This document shows positions 7,794 to 14,593 of a stretch of 27,705 nucleotides of DNA, in pieces (position 1 is the stretch's first letter; the number at the start of each line of letters is the position of its first letter). The position numbers and the translations under genes were made by a program. The stretch is from the NCBI GenBank assembly GCA_002449635.1, contig DJXF01000058.1, positions 1-27,705 on the forward strand, read 5' to 3'. The notes beneath the pieces are model-generated. The model was not told where the DNA came from. It searched no databases and worked only from the letters and a program-made list of their open reading frames with translations. The stretch is from Clostridiales bacterium UBA7011. Lineage in GTDB: Bacteria; Bacillota; Clostridia; Oscillospirales; Butyricicoccaceae.

Positions 7794-9242
7794 TTATGAT
7801 TTTCTTGAACCTGTGCGCACCGCGCTCTCCGGATCATGCGCGGACAGGCGGTCGAAATACGAGCGTGTCTCCCGAACGATGACACCGCTCAGTGTGAGCA
7901 GCGCAATCAGATTCGGCAGCGCCATCAAACCGTTAAAAATATCCGCGATATTCCAAACCGCTTCGATGGTCATATACGGGCCGATAAACACCGCGAGAAT
8001 GTACAGCCAGCGGTAAATCAGAAGCGAGCGTTTGCTGCCGCCGGACAGATATTCCAGGCAGCGCTCTCCGTAGTAATCCCAGCCGAGAATGGTCGTGAAT
8101 GCGAAGAACACGAGACACAGCATGAGCACGCCCGAGGTGACCCAGCCCGGCAGGAACGGCAGACCGTTGTCAAACGCATAGCTTGTGACAAGCGGACCGT
8201 CCAGACCGACATCCCACGCGCCGGTGATGACAATGGTCAGGCCGGTCATCGTGCAGATGATGATGGTGTCAATAAAAGTTCCGGTCATGGAAACCAGACC
8301 CTGGCGAACCGGCTCGTTTGTCTGTGCAGCAGCCGCCGCGATGGGGGCGGATCCAAGTCCGGCCTCGTTGGAGAAAATGCCGCGTGCGATGCCCTTCTGC
8401 ATTGCGACCGTCAGCGAGCCGACCGCGCCGCCGGTCACCGCCGCCGGGTTAAAGGCGCCCTGAATGATCTCCCCCAGCGCTCCCGGAATGCTCTTGAAAT
8501 GATAGAGTAAAATACCCAGGCAAAAAACGATGTACAGCACTGCCATGAACGGAACGACAACCTGCGAAACGCTCGCAATACGCCGGATTCCGCCGAGCAG
8601 CACCAGTGCCACGCAGACCGTCAGCACAATATCTGCTGCAATTGTCGCATAGCTGTACGATGCGCCGAACATCGAAACCGTATGTACCGCACCCGGGTCA
8701 AACAGATTGCTGACCGCAGTTGCTATGGAATTGACCTGCGTAAACGTGCCGATGCCGAACAGACCGACACACATGCCGAAAAAGGCAAACAGGCAGGCGA
8801 GCCATTTCCATTGCTTGCCCATGCCGCGCTCAATGTAGTAAAACGGTCCGCCGAGGGCATGTCCGTCTTTGTCCACCGTGCGGTACAAAACCGCCAGAAG
8901 TCCTTCGGCATATTTGGTCGCCATGCCAAAGAAGGCCGCCAGCCACATCCAGAACAGTGCACCCGGTCCGCCGGTGACAATCGCGGTCGCCACGCCGGCA
9001 ATATTGCCCGTGCCAATGGTGGCGGAGAGCGCGGTACACAGTGCGCCGAAGCTTGTGACCTCGCCTTCCCCGTCCGCTTCATTCTGGAACATATACCGCA
9101 GGGCACGCGGCAAATGCCGCATCTGCAGCAGTCCCAGCCGGCAGGTCAGATAGATGCCGGTTGCCATAATGAGGACAATCAGCGGAAGTCCCCAGACCCA
9201 GCCGTCGATACGTGAGATCAGCTCATTGATTTGTGAAAACAT
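7794..9242 (-). CDS. Sodium:alanine/glycine symporter, AGCS family
   Basis: A 482-residue multi-spanning membrane protein that imports alanine or glycine with sodium. It begins MFSQINELISRIDGWVWGLP and carries the AGCS hallmarks: TCRLGLLQMRHLP, the TALSATIGTGNIAGVATAI block that forms part of the substrate and sodium site, GPGALFWMWLAAFFGMATKY, and IFSNEAGLGSAPIAAAAAQT. The ATG at 9242 has GGAGG about 12 nt upstream, slightly long but the only good candidate; the frame extending to 9599 runs through the riboswitch and promoter and is not coding. A glycine riboswitch and terminator in the leader indicate glycine as the physiological signal and probably a substrate. Confidence 0.94.
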   Translation of the reverse strand: MFSQINELISRIDGWVWGLPLIVLIMATGIYLTCRLGLLQMRHLPRALRYMFQNEADGEGEVTSFGALCTALSATIGTGNIAGVATAIVTGGPGALFWMWLAAFFGMATKYAEGLLAVLYRTVDKDGHALGGPFYYIERGMGKQWKWLACLFAFFGMCVGLFGIGTFTQVNSIATAVSNLFDPGAVHTVSMFGASYSYATIAADIVLTVCVALVLLGGIRRIASVSQVVVPFMAVLYIVFCLGILLYHFKSIPGALGEIIQGAFNPAAVTGGAVGSLTVAMQKGIARGIFSNEAGLGSAPIAAAAAQTNEPVRQGLVSMTGTFIDTIIICTMTGLTIVITGAWDVGLDGPLVTSYAFDNGLPFLPGWVTSGVLMLCLVFFAFTTILGWDYYGERCLEYLSGGSKRSLLIYRWLYILAVFIGPYMTIEAVWNIADIFNGLMALPNLIALLTLSGVIVRETRSYFDRLSAHDPESAVRTGSRKS

Positions 9243-9272
9243 CTGAATTTCATTCCTCCATTTTTGTGAAAT

Positions 9273-9299
9273 AAAAAAGCCGAAACAGCTGTTTCGGCT
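9273..9299 (-). terminator. Riboswitch expression-platform terminator
   Basis: The minus strand reads a perfect 22-base palindrome (9299-9278, effective hairpin AGCCGAAAC-AGCT-GTTTCGGCT) directly followed by six T. It lies between the glycine aptamer and the symporter start, 31 nt before the ATG, so it can attenuate transcription. Confidence 0.85.
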
Positions 9300-9324
9300 C
9301 TCGGAGAAAAGACAAAAGTATTGT

Positions 9325-9422
9325 ACTCTGTCCTTTTGCCTGAGAGATCGGCGGAATACAGCCGCCTTACACCTTCGGCGCTCAGAGGATGTGCATTCCT
9401 CCGAGACTCTCCAGAGAAGCAA
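9325..9422 (-). promoter_or_regulatory. Glycine riboswitch (single aptamer)
   Basis: Read on the minus strand, the leader holds the conserved glycine-aptamer elements in order: GGAGAG (9412-9407); a P2 hairpin (CTCGGAGG ... CCTCTGAG); GCGCCGAAGG followed by TGTAAGG; a P3 hairpin GGCGG/CCGCC; and the highly conserved CTCTCAGGCAAAAGGACAG (about 9346-9328). Only one aptamer is seen, so it is a singlet rather than the tandem form. It sits in the 5' leader of the AGCS symporter, behind a good promoter and ahead of a terminator. Confidence 0.93.
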
Positions 9423-9464
9423 ACCGCGCCGTATGCTGATCGTATCCGGCACAGTCTGACACTT

Positions 9465-9493
9465 ACTATACCACAGTTTCCCGGTTTTGACAA
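9465..9493 (-). promoter_or_regulatory. Promoter of the riboswitch-symporter unit
   Basis: Minus-strand TTGTCA (9493-9488), 17 bp, TATAGT (9470-9465). The predicted start near 9458 gives a leader of about 215 nt holding the aptamer and terminator. Confidence 0.75.
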
Positions 9494-9565
9494 CACCGGA
9501 TGAAAATCTCGCAAAGAAAGTGTTTTTTTCTGTTAAAACGCCCGGTATCCCCCCTCTGTTCGCGC

Positions 9566-9591
9566 AAAAAAGGACACGCTCCCGCGTGTCC
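9566..9591 (-). terminator. Intrinsic terminator of hisB
   Basis: GGACACGC-GGGA-GCGTGTCC on the minus strand (9591-9572), a perfect 8-bp stem with tetraloop, followed by six T (9571-9566), 22 nt after the hisB stop. Confidence 0.88.
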
Positions 9592-9613
9592 CCTCCCATC
9601 CGTTTCAGATGAT

Positions 9614-10201
9614 TTATAAGGTACCCTTTGTGGAAAGGACATCCGTAATGCGCGGATCTGCCATCGTCGCCATGTCAAGCGCCTTTGCGAATGCCTTGAA
9701 CATCGCCTCCATAATATGGTGATTGTTCGAGCCGTGCAGCACCTTGATATGCAGATTCATCGCGCCTGCATAGGACACGGCGTAGAAAAATTCCCGCGCC
9801 ATTTCCGTATCCATATCGCCGCAGCGGTCTGCCGTAAACGCGGCATCGTATACAAGATACGGCCGGCCGGAGAGATCGACAGCGCACAGCACAAGCGCTT
9901 CATCCATCGGCAGAATGCAGGAGCCGTACCGGCGAATTCCTTTTTTATCCCCGACTGCCTCGCGGATTGCGGTGCCCAGCACAATGCCGGTGTCCTCGAT
10001 GGTGTGATGGCAGTCGACCTCCAAATCGCCGTCTACATGCAGCGTGACATCAAACAGACCATGGCGGGCAAAGCCGTTCATCATATGATCGAAAAAGCCG
10101 ACACCGGTTGAAATCTCGGCGCTGCCGGTTCCGTCCAGATTCAAATTCATCTGAATTTTTGTCTCATTTGTATTTCTTTCTATGCTGCTGATTCGTGCCA
10201 T
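9614..10201 (-). CDS. hisB: Imidazoleglycerol-phosphate dehydratase HisB
   Basis: Catalyses dehydration of imidazoleglycerol phosphate to imidazoleacetol phosphate in histidine synthesis, using two manganese ions per site. The 195-residue monofunctional form has all the metal-binding blocks: GVGFFDHMMNGFARHG, DCHHTIEDTG, LPMDEAL, and HGSNNHHIMEAMFKAFAKAL. GGGAGG lies 8-9 nt before the ATG at 10201. It has its own promoter and terminator and no other his gene is nearby, so it is a stand-alone unit here, unlike the usual his operon. Confidence 0.96.
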   Translation of the reverse strand: MARISSIERNTNETKIQMNLNLDGTGSAEISTGVGFFDHMMNGFARHGLFDVTLHVDGDLEVDCHHTIEDTGIVLGTAIREAVGDKKGIRRYGSCILPMDEALVLCAVDLSGRPYLVYDAAFTADRCGDMDTEMAREFFYAVSYAGAMNLHIKVLHGSNNHHIMEAMFKAFAKALDMATMADPRITDVLSTKGTL

Positions 10202-10233
10202 AGGTGGTTTCCTCCCGGATTTCTGTTGGTATC

Positions 10234-10262
10234 ATTATACCAAGCCAAACCGTTTCTTGCAA
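10234..10262 (-). promoter_or_regulatory. Promoter of hisB
   Basis: Minus-strand TTGCAA (10262-10257), 17 bp, perfect TATAAT (10239-10234), preceded by TGG (extended -10). It overlaps the end of the upstream small gene by a few bases only. Confidence 0.75.
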
Positions 10263-10271
10263 CGGCTGTCA

Positions 10272-10568
10272 TCAGCTGACCGGAAATCCGGTCATCGGGA
10301 AGCTCTGCGAACCGATCGTGATATCCAGCTCGAGCATCCCGTCGGTCAGCAGCCCGTCCGCATGAAACGGGACATTTTTTTCACGAAACCAGATCGTACC
10401 GTCAAACGCACGCAGGTCACCCTCCATATATCCGGCCGAAATAATCGTGCCGTGTCCCAATACGGCGATATGACCGGAAACGCCTGCCTCCGTCTTGCAT
10501 AAATCGAGAGAACCGGGAATCAGCCCGTTTGGACTGTCAAAGAAAATATGATATCTTTCCTGTTTCAA
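10272..10568 (-). CDS. Small hypothetical protein
   Basis: I do not recognise this 98-residue protein. It is soluble, with alternating hydrophobic residues suggesting a small beta-rich fold (GVSGHIAVLGHGTIISAGY, then FDGTIWFREKNVPFH, then LELDITIGSQSFPMTGFPVS). The start is probably TTG at 10568, which has AAAGGAG seven nt upstream; a GTG at 10577 is in frame but sits directly on that ribosome binding site. It lies ahead of hisB on the same strand, and the hisB promoter lies just after its stop. No clear promoter of its own was found. Confidence 0.6.
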   Translation of the reverse strand: MKQERYHIFFDSPNGLIPGSLDLCKTEAGVSGHIAVLGHGTIISAGYMEGDLRAFDGTIWFREKNVPFHADGLLTDGMLELDITIGSQSFPMTGFPVS

Positions 10569-10840
10569 CGTACTCACTCCTTTGCCGTACTTCTCTCCGC
10601 GCCCGCTCCCTTCTGCAGATGTGACATCATCTGTTCCGCCTCAAATAGATAGAACCCGAATCTTCACAAATAAATTGCCAATATTTCCCCAAAATGCCCC
10701 CAAACTGCCCATTTAAAGAAAAAATAATTTGTTTTTTCGCTAATTCTGTATTTATCATACTTCTTTTTCCGGTGTGCGTCAACGTATCATTTGTAAATTT
10801 TTTCAAACCGTATATTTTATGGTCTGTTTTATAAATCATC
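10569..10840. other. AT-rich intergenic region without a recognisable gene
   Basis: Between the small hypothetical gene and the tetR promoter. A minus-strand open frame of 102 codons (10627-10935) crosses it but has no ribosome binding site, no family resemblance, and runs over the tetR promoter and start, so it is judged non-coding. The stretch probably holds promoters for both flanking genes and the TetR operator, but no strong palindrome is evident. Confidence 0.5.
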
Positions 10841-10869
10841 TTGCCTTCTTTTGCTATCCGTTTTATAAT
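10841..10869 (+). promoter_or_regulatory. Promoter of the tetR-type gene
   Basis: TTGCCT (10841-10846), 17 bp, perfect TATAAT (10864-10869), 28 bp before the ATG at 10898. Confidence 0.75.
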
Positions 10870-10897
10870 ACGATAAGAGAAAGGTGTGACAATCACT

Positions 10898-11485
10898 ATG
10901 GCCAAAAAAGACACCCGAAACACAAAAAAGCGCATTGTAAGCGCAGCATGGGAGCTGTTTTACGAACAGGGCTACGATGAAACCACAATAGACGATATTG
11001 TAGAACGCTCCGAGACCTCAAAGGGATCGTTTTATCATTACTTTGACAGCAAGGATGCCCTGCTCTCCTCCCTGTCTTATCTGTTCGATGCAAAATATGA
11101 ACAGCTGATGAGCACGATTGATCCCGAAATGGACAGCTTTGACAAGCTGATGTACCTCAATCACGAGCTGTTTTTGATGATTGAGAACAGTATTCCGATG
11201 GATTTGCTCGCCCGCATGTACTCCTCGCAGCTGGTCACCCTCGGCGAGCGGCATCTGCTCAATCAGGGGCGCACTTATTATCGCGTGCTGCGGAAAATTG
11301 TCATCGAAGGACAGCGGCGCGGCGAACTGCGCTCCGATGTCTCTGTCAACGAGATTGTCAAGGCGTACGCGATGTGTGAACGCGCGATTATTTACGACTG
11401 GTGTATCTGCAACGGGGATTACTCTCTTTATCAATACTCCGGTACAACCCTTTCTATGTTTTTAAAATCGTATCGCTGTGCGTAA
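10898..11485 (+). CDS. TetR/AcrR family transcriptional regulator
   Basis: A 195-residue one-component regulator. The N-terminal TetR helix-turn-helix is clear: TKKRIVSAAWELFYEQGYDE, TTIDDIVERSETSKGSFYHY and FDSKDALLSSL, with the recognition helix around GSFYHYF. The C-terminal two thirds form the helical ligand and dimer domain, which does not identify a ligand. AGGTG lies 11 nt before the ATG at 10898; a GTG at 10886 is in frame but too close to that site. It precedes the PutP-type symporter on the same strand with 233 nt between, so it may regulate that gene or itself; this is inference from position only. Confidence 0.92.
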   Translation: MAKKDTRNTKKRIVSAAWELFYEQGYDETTIDDIVERSETSKGSFYHYFDSKDALLSSLSYLFDAKYEQLMSTIDPEMDSFDKLMYLNHELFLMIENSIPMDLLARMYSSQLVTLGERHLLNQGRTYYRVLRKIVIEGQRRGELRSDVSVNEIVKAYAMCERAIIYDWCICNGDYSLYQYSGTTLSMFLKSYRCA

Positions 11486-11546
11486 ATCGGCATTTTTGGA
11501 ACAATTATCAGATAAAAACCCGTATTTCATTTTATACCGCCGATTT
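11484..11546 (+). other. Inverted repeat overlapping the tetR stop codon
   Basis: AAATCGGC (11484-11491) and GCCGATTT (11539-11546) are perfect complements about 47 nt apart. It may be a weak transcript-end structure; there is no adjacent T run. Confidence 0.25.
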
Positions 11547-11601
11547 ATTTGTACGAACTGTATTCTAGTATTGAGTTCATATTCTCGTTTATTCCCGCGT
11601 G

Positions 11602-11660
11602 TGATACAATAATCCTCGTCATAATACGAGGGCTGCACCGCATCTGTGCAATCATTTTTT
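11602..11660 (+). promoter_or_regulatory. Possible promoter and leader hairpins of putP
   Basis: TGATACAAT (11602-11610) is an extended -10 element without a good -35. It is followed by a CCTCGT/ACGAGG hairpin (11614-11631) and a TGCAC/GTGCA hairpin (11634-11650), then a seven-T tract at about 11654-11660. This could be a short attenuator, but the stems are small. Confidence 0.4.
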
Positions 11661-11718
11661 TGACGAAACCGCGCTTTCAGCATGATGCAGCGCCGCCCGA
11701 AACAAAGGAGTTCTGGTA

Positions 11719-13242
11719 ATGTCATCCACCATTTGTATCACCATCGCCATTGTCCTGTATCTGGTCATGATGCTCTACATCGGTTTTATCTGCTCCCGCA
11801 GAAACAGCAACGTCGATGATTTTTATCTCGGCGGACGCAAGCTCGGTCCGCTTGTCACCGCGATGAGCGCCGAGGCTTCCGATATGAGCAGCTGGCTGCT
11901 GATGGGACTTCCCGGCGTCGCTTATGTCACCGGCATTGCGGATCCGGCATGGACTGCAATCGGTCTTGCAATCGGCACCTATCTCAACTGGCTGATTGTT
12001 GCGCGCCGCATCCGCATTTACACACATATGACCGATTCTATCACGATTCCGGACTTTTTCTCCAATCGGTACGGCGATAAAAAGCATTTGCTTTCCTCGG
12101 TCGCCGCGGTCATCATTATTATTTTCTTCATCCCGTACACCGCCTCCGGCTTTGCAGCCTGCGGCAAGCTGTTCAATATGCTGTTCGGGCTGAACTACAT
12201 CACCGCAATGCTCATCAGTGCCGCCATCATCGTCGGCTATTGTACGCTCGGCGGCTTCCTCGCCGCAAGCACGACCGATTTGATTCAGTCGATCGTTATG
12301 ACCATCGCGCTGATCGTTGTCATTTTCTACGGCATTGCGAACGCCGGCGGCTGGGGCGCTGTCATGGAAAACGCACGCGCTCTCCCGGGCTACTTCAGCC
12401 TGACGCAGATTTACGACCCGGCTTCCGGAACGGCTTCTCCGTACGGTGCACTGACTTCCGCCTCCATGCTGGCATGGGGTCTGGGCTATTTCGGTATGCC
12501 GCATGTCCTCCTGCGCTTTATGGCGATTGAGGACGAGGACAAAGTGCGCGTTTCCCGCCGCATTGCAACCATCTGGGTTGTCATCTCGATGACGGTCGCC
12601 GTTCTGATCGGTGTGGTCGGTCTGACGATGAGCAAGGTCGGTGCACTTCCGGCTCTGGAGGATTCCGAGACCATCATCATTGCAATCGCACAGTCCATCA
12701 GCAGCCACGGTATTCTCGCGGCATTGATTGCAGGCGTCATTCTCGCAGGCATTCTCGCGGCAACCATGTCCACTGCGGACTCCCAGCTGCTCGCTGCCGC
12801 GTCCAGTGTCTCCCAGAACATCATCCGGGATCTGTTCGGTATCAAGCTGTCCCAGAAAAAGAGTATGACCGTCGCGCGCGTCACGGTTGTCATCATTGCA
12901 GTCATTTCCATTTTCCTGGCACGCAATCCGAACAGTTCGGTCTTCCGCATCGTTTCGTTTGCGTGGGCAGGCTTTGGCGCAACCTTCGGACCGGTTGTCC
13001 TGTTCGCACTGTTCTGGAAGCGTTCGAACATGTGGGGCGCACTGTGCGGCATGATTGCCGGCGGTGTGATGGTCTTCGTCTGGAAGTTCGGCATTTCAAC
13101 GCTCGGCGGTGTGTTCGGCATCTACGAGCTGCTGCCCGCATTCCTCGCCGCCTGCGCTGTCAATATTATTGTCAGCCTGCTGACCCCCGCACCTTCTGCT
13201 GAAGTTTTGCAGATGTATCACAAAGTTGCAGAAATGGTGTAA
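11719..13242 (+). CDS. putP: Sodium/proline symporter, PutP-type (SSS family)
   Basis: A 507-residue solute:sodium symporter with about 13 membrane helices, importing proline with sodium for nutrition or osmoprotection. PutP features: DDFYLGGRKLGPLVTAMSAE, EASDMSSWLLMGLPGVAY (sodium site), TIPDFFSNRYGDKK, IPYTASGFAACGKLF, the signature GGFLAASTTDLIQ, GYFGMPHVLLRFMAI, and ILAATMSTADSQLLAAAS. Homology within SSS points to proline rather than pantothenate or sugars, though close paralogues exist. AAAGGAG lies about 10 nt before the ATG. A strong terminator follows at 13297. Confidence 0.93.
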   Translation: MSSTICITIAIVLYLVMMLYIGFICSRRNSNVDDFYLGGRKLGPLVTAMSAEASDMSSWLLMGLPGVAYVTGIADPAWTAIGLAIGTYLNWLIVARRIRIYTHMTDSITIPDFFSNRYGDKKHLLSSVAAVIIIIFFIPYTASGFAACGKLFNMLFGLNYITAMLISAAIIVGYCTLGGFLAASTTDLIQSIVMTIALIVVIFYGIANAGGWGAVMENARALPGYFSLTQIYDPASGTASPYGALTSASMLAWGLGYFGMPHVLLRFMAIEDEDKVRVSRRIATIWVVISMTVAVLIGVVGLTMSKVGALPALEDSETIIIAIAQSISSHGILAALIAGVILAGILAATMSTADSQLLAAASSVSQNIIRDLFGIKLSQKKSMTVARVTVVIIAVISIFLARNPNSSVFRIVSFAWAGFGATFGPVVLFALFWKRSNMWGALCGMIAGGVMVFVWKFGISTLGGVFGIYELLPAFLAACAVNIIVSLLTPAPSAEVLQMYHKVAEMV

Positions 13243-13296
13243 GATGCCCCTATATACCATTTAACGGTGTCTGTAGAAAAGACATTTGAATCAACA

Positions 13297-13345
13297 CAGG
13301 CAGATTTCCCGCGAAAAAGTGCGGGGGTCTGTCTGTTTTCTTTTC
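13297..13345 (+). terminator. Intrinsic terminator of putP
   Basis: CAGGCAGA...CCCGC (13297-13312) pairs with GCGGG...TCTGTCTG (13321-13335), followed by TTTTCTTTTC. Confidence 0.75.
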
Positions 13346-13352
13346 CCGCCGC

Positions 13353-13509
13353 TGTCGAGAACTGTCGATCTTACCATTCGTTACCTTGTACAAACCCAGC
13401 TAATCATTCATAATCATGTCGAATAAGTCCGCGTTTTCAGCGATTATTTCCCAATTCTGTGTCTTTTTTTCCTGTATTTTTTCTGCGAAGATATCCGCAT
13501 CCTGTCGAA
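13353..13509 (+). promoter_or_regulatory. Cluster of Spo0A-box-like sites upstream of spo0A
   Basis: Four TGTCGAN heptamers lie on the plus strand: TGTCGAG 13353-13359, TGTCGAT 13363-13369 (10 bp from the first), and exact TGTCGAA at 13417-13423 and 13503-13509. The Spo0A consensus box is TGTCGAA. The region 13346-13559 is otherwise gene-free. Autoregulation of spo0A by its own product is known in Bacillus and fits here. Confidence 0.65.
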
Positions 13510-13559
13510 ATCTTTGCGCCGGTGCCGTTTTCCCTGTTTCATTTTGTATATTTCCCGAA

Positions 13560-13589
13560 TTGTAAATGATTTTACTTTTCGAGTATAAT
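13560..13589 (+). promoter_or_regulatory. Promoter of spo0A
   Basis: TTGTAA (13560-13565), 18 bp, perfect TATAAT (13584-13589), 42 bp before the chosen start. A GTAAA-TGAT-TTTAC dyad (13562-13575) overlaps the -35 and spacer. Confidence 0.65.
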
Positions 13590-13631
13590 GCTTATAACAT
13601 ATGTAACAACATGCAAAAAGGGGATATGGAT

Positions 13632-14420
13632 ATGATGCAGATTACACAGGTTATGATTGCAGACGAGGATGCCGCGTTTGTGCAGCTGCTCCGCAGAGCA
13701 CTCGCCGGCACGGATGGATTTTCGGTTGTGCACACTTCTCAGTCGGGGGATGGACTGATGGAAGCAATCCGCACCGCGCGGCCGGACATTCTTGTGCTGG
13801 ACCTCATGCTGCCCGGCATCAACGCGCTGAGTATTCTCCACACACTCTCTTCTCTTCCTGCCGAGCAGCGTCCGCGTATTTTTGTTTTGTCCGCCTTTTC
13901 CTCCTCCGATCTCTGTGCCGAATGCGATCGTCTCGGGGTAAATTTTTTCCTGCGCAAGCCGATCTCGGTCAGTGCGCTGGTTGATCTAATCGTGCGCTAT
14001 GGGATCATCCAGCCCGCTGTGCCCCCATCACCCGGCGTCAGCCACAATGATCTGATGCGCCACATCATCACGCTTTTGTCGGACATGCAGTTTCCCGCCC
14101 ACGTGATGGGCTATGGCTATATCCGCGATGCAATTGCTATGACACTGGAAGATCCTGCGCTCGCCGATTCCGTCACCAAGATTCTTTACCCCGCAATCGC
14201 AAAGCATTACCGCACCACATGGACCAGCGTGGAGCGCGATATTCGAAATGCGATTGACATCGCATGGCGGCGCTGCGGCGGCGTCTTCTCCGGCTTTCAC
14301 TTCTCCCGCCGCCCGGCAAACCGCGAATTCATCCTGACGCTCGCAGATCGTGTCCGCTATGACCTCCGCCTTGATCTGTGTGCGGAAATCCCGTCGCCGC
14401 GGCGCAAGGTTTCCGGATGA
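13632..14420 (+). CDS. spo0A: Sporulation master regulator Spo0A (divergent)
   Basis: A 262-residue response regulator that, once phosphorylated, binds 0A boxes to commit the cell to sporulation. The receiver domain (about 4-124) has the acidic pair Asp11-Glu12 (Glu replaces the usual second Asp), phospho-acceptor Asp57 in LVLDLMLPG, Ser87 at the Thr/Ser position, and Lys109-Pro110. The C-terminal Spo0A domain starts near HNDLMRHIITLLSD and shows FPAHVMGYGYIRDAI, VTKILYPAIAKHY, and a recognition helix with TSVERDIRNAIDIAW. Relative to the common SRVERAIRHAIEVAW, three positions differ. ATG 13632 has AGGGG eight nt ahead; 13626 and 13635 are alternatives. No spoIVB is adjacent, unlike most Firmicutes. 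Confidence 0.88.
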   Translation: MMQITQVMIADEDAAFVQLLRRALAGTDGFSVVHTSQSGDGLMEAIRTARPDILVLDLMLPGINALSILHTLSSLPAEQRPRIFVLSAFSSSDLCAECDRLGVNFFLRKPISVSALVDLIVRYGIIQPAVPPSPGVSHNDLMRHIITLLSDMQFPAHVMGYGYIRDAIAMTLEDPALADSVTKILYPAIAKHYRTTWTSVERDIRNAIDIAWRRCGGVFSGFHFSRRPANREFILTLADRVRYDLRLDLCAEIPSPRRKVSG

Positions 14421-14500
14421 TGGTGCAAAATTGTCACATTTTAACGCCAAATAATCAAAATATACGCTATTTTTTGTAAATGATTATGCCTTTTGAGCGA

Positions 14501-14529
14501 TTGACGCGGCAGACCGCAGGACTTATAAT
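14501..14529 (+). promoter_or_regulatory. Promoter of the L,D-transpeptidase gene
   Basis: TTGACG (14501-14506), 17 bp, perfect TATAAT (14524-14529), 64 bp before the ATG at 14594. Confidence 0.75.
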
Positions 14530-14593
14530 AAATAAAAATTATAAAAAATAACAATCTAACGTTGTTCGAACCCAACTAGGAGAAAAAATTCTT

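Noticed and set aside
10627..10935. Minus-strand open frame of 102 codons upstream of the tetR gene
   Set aside because: It has no ribosome binding site, crosses the tetR promoter and start codon, and its sequence resembles no family.
14471..14490. Fur-box-like sequence upstream of the L,D-transpeptidase
   Set aside because: Only about 11 of 15 positions agree with the Fur consensus and the second half is poor, so it is reported only as a repeat shared with the spo0A promoter.
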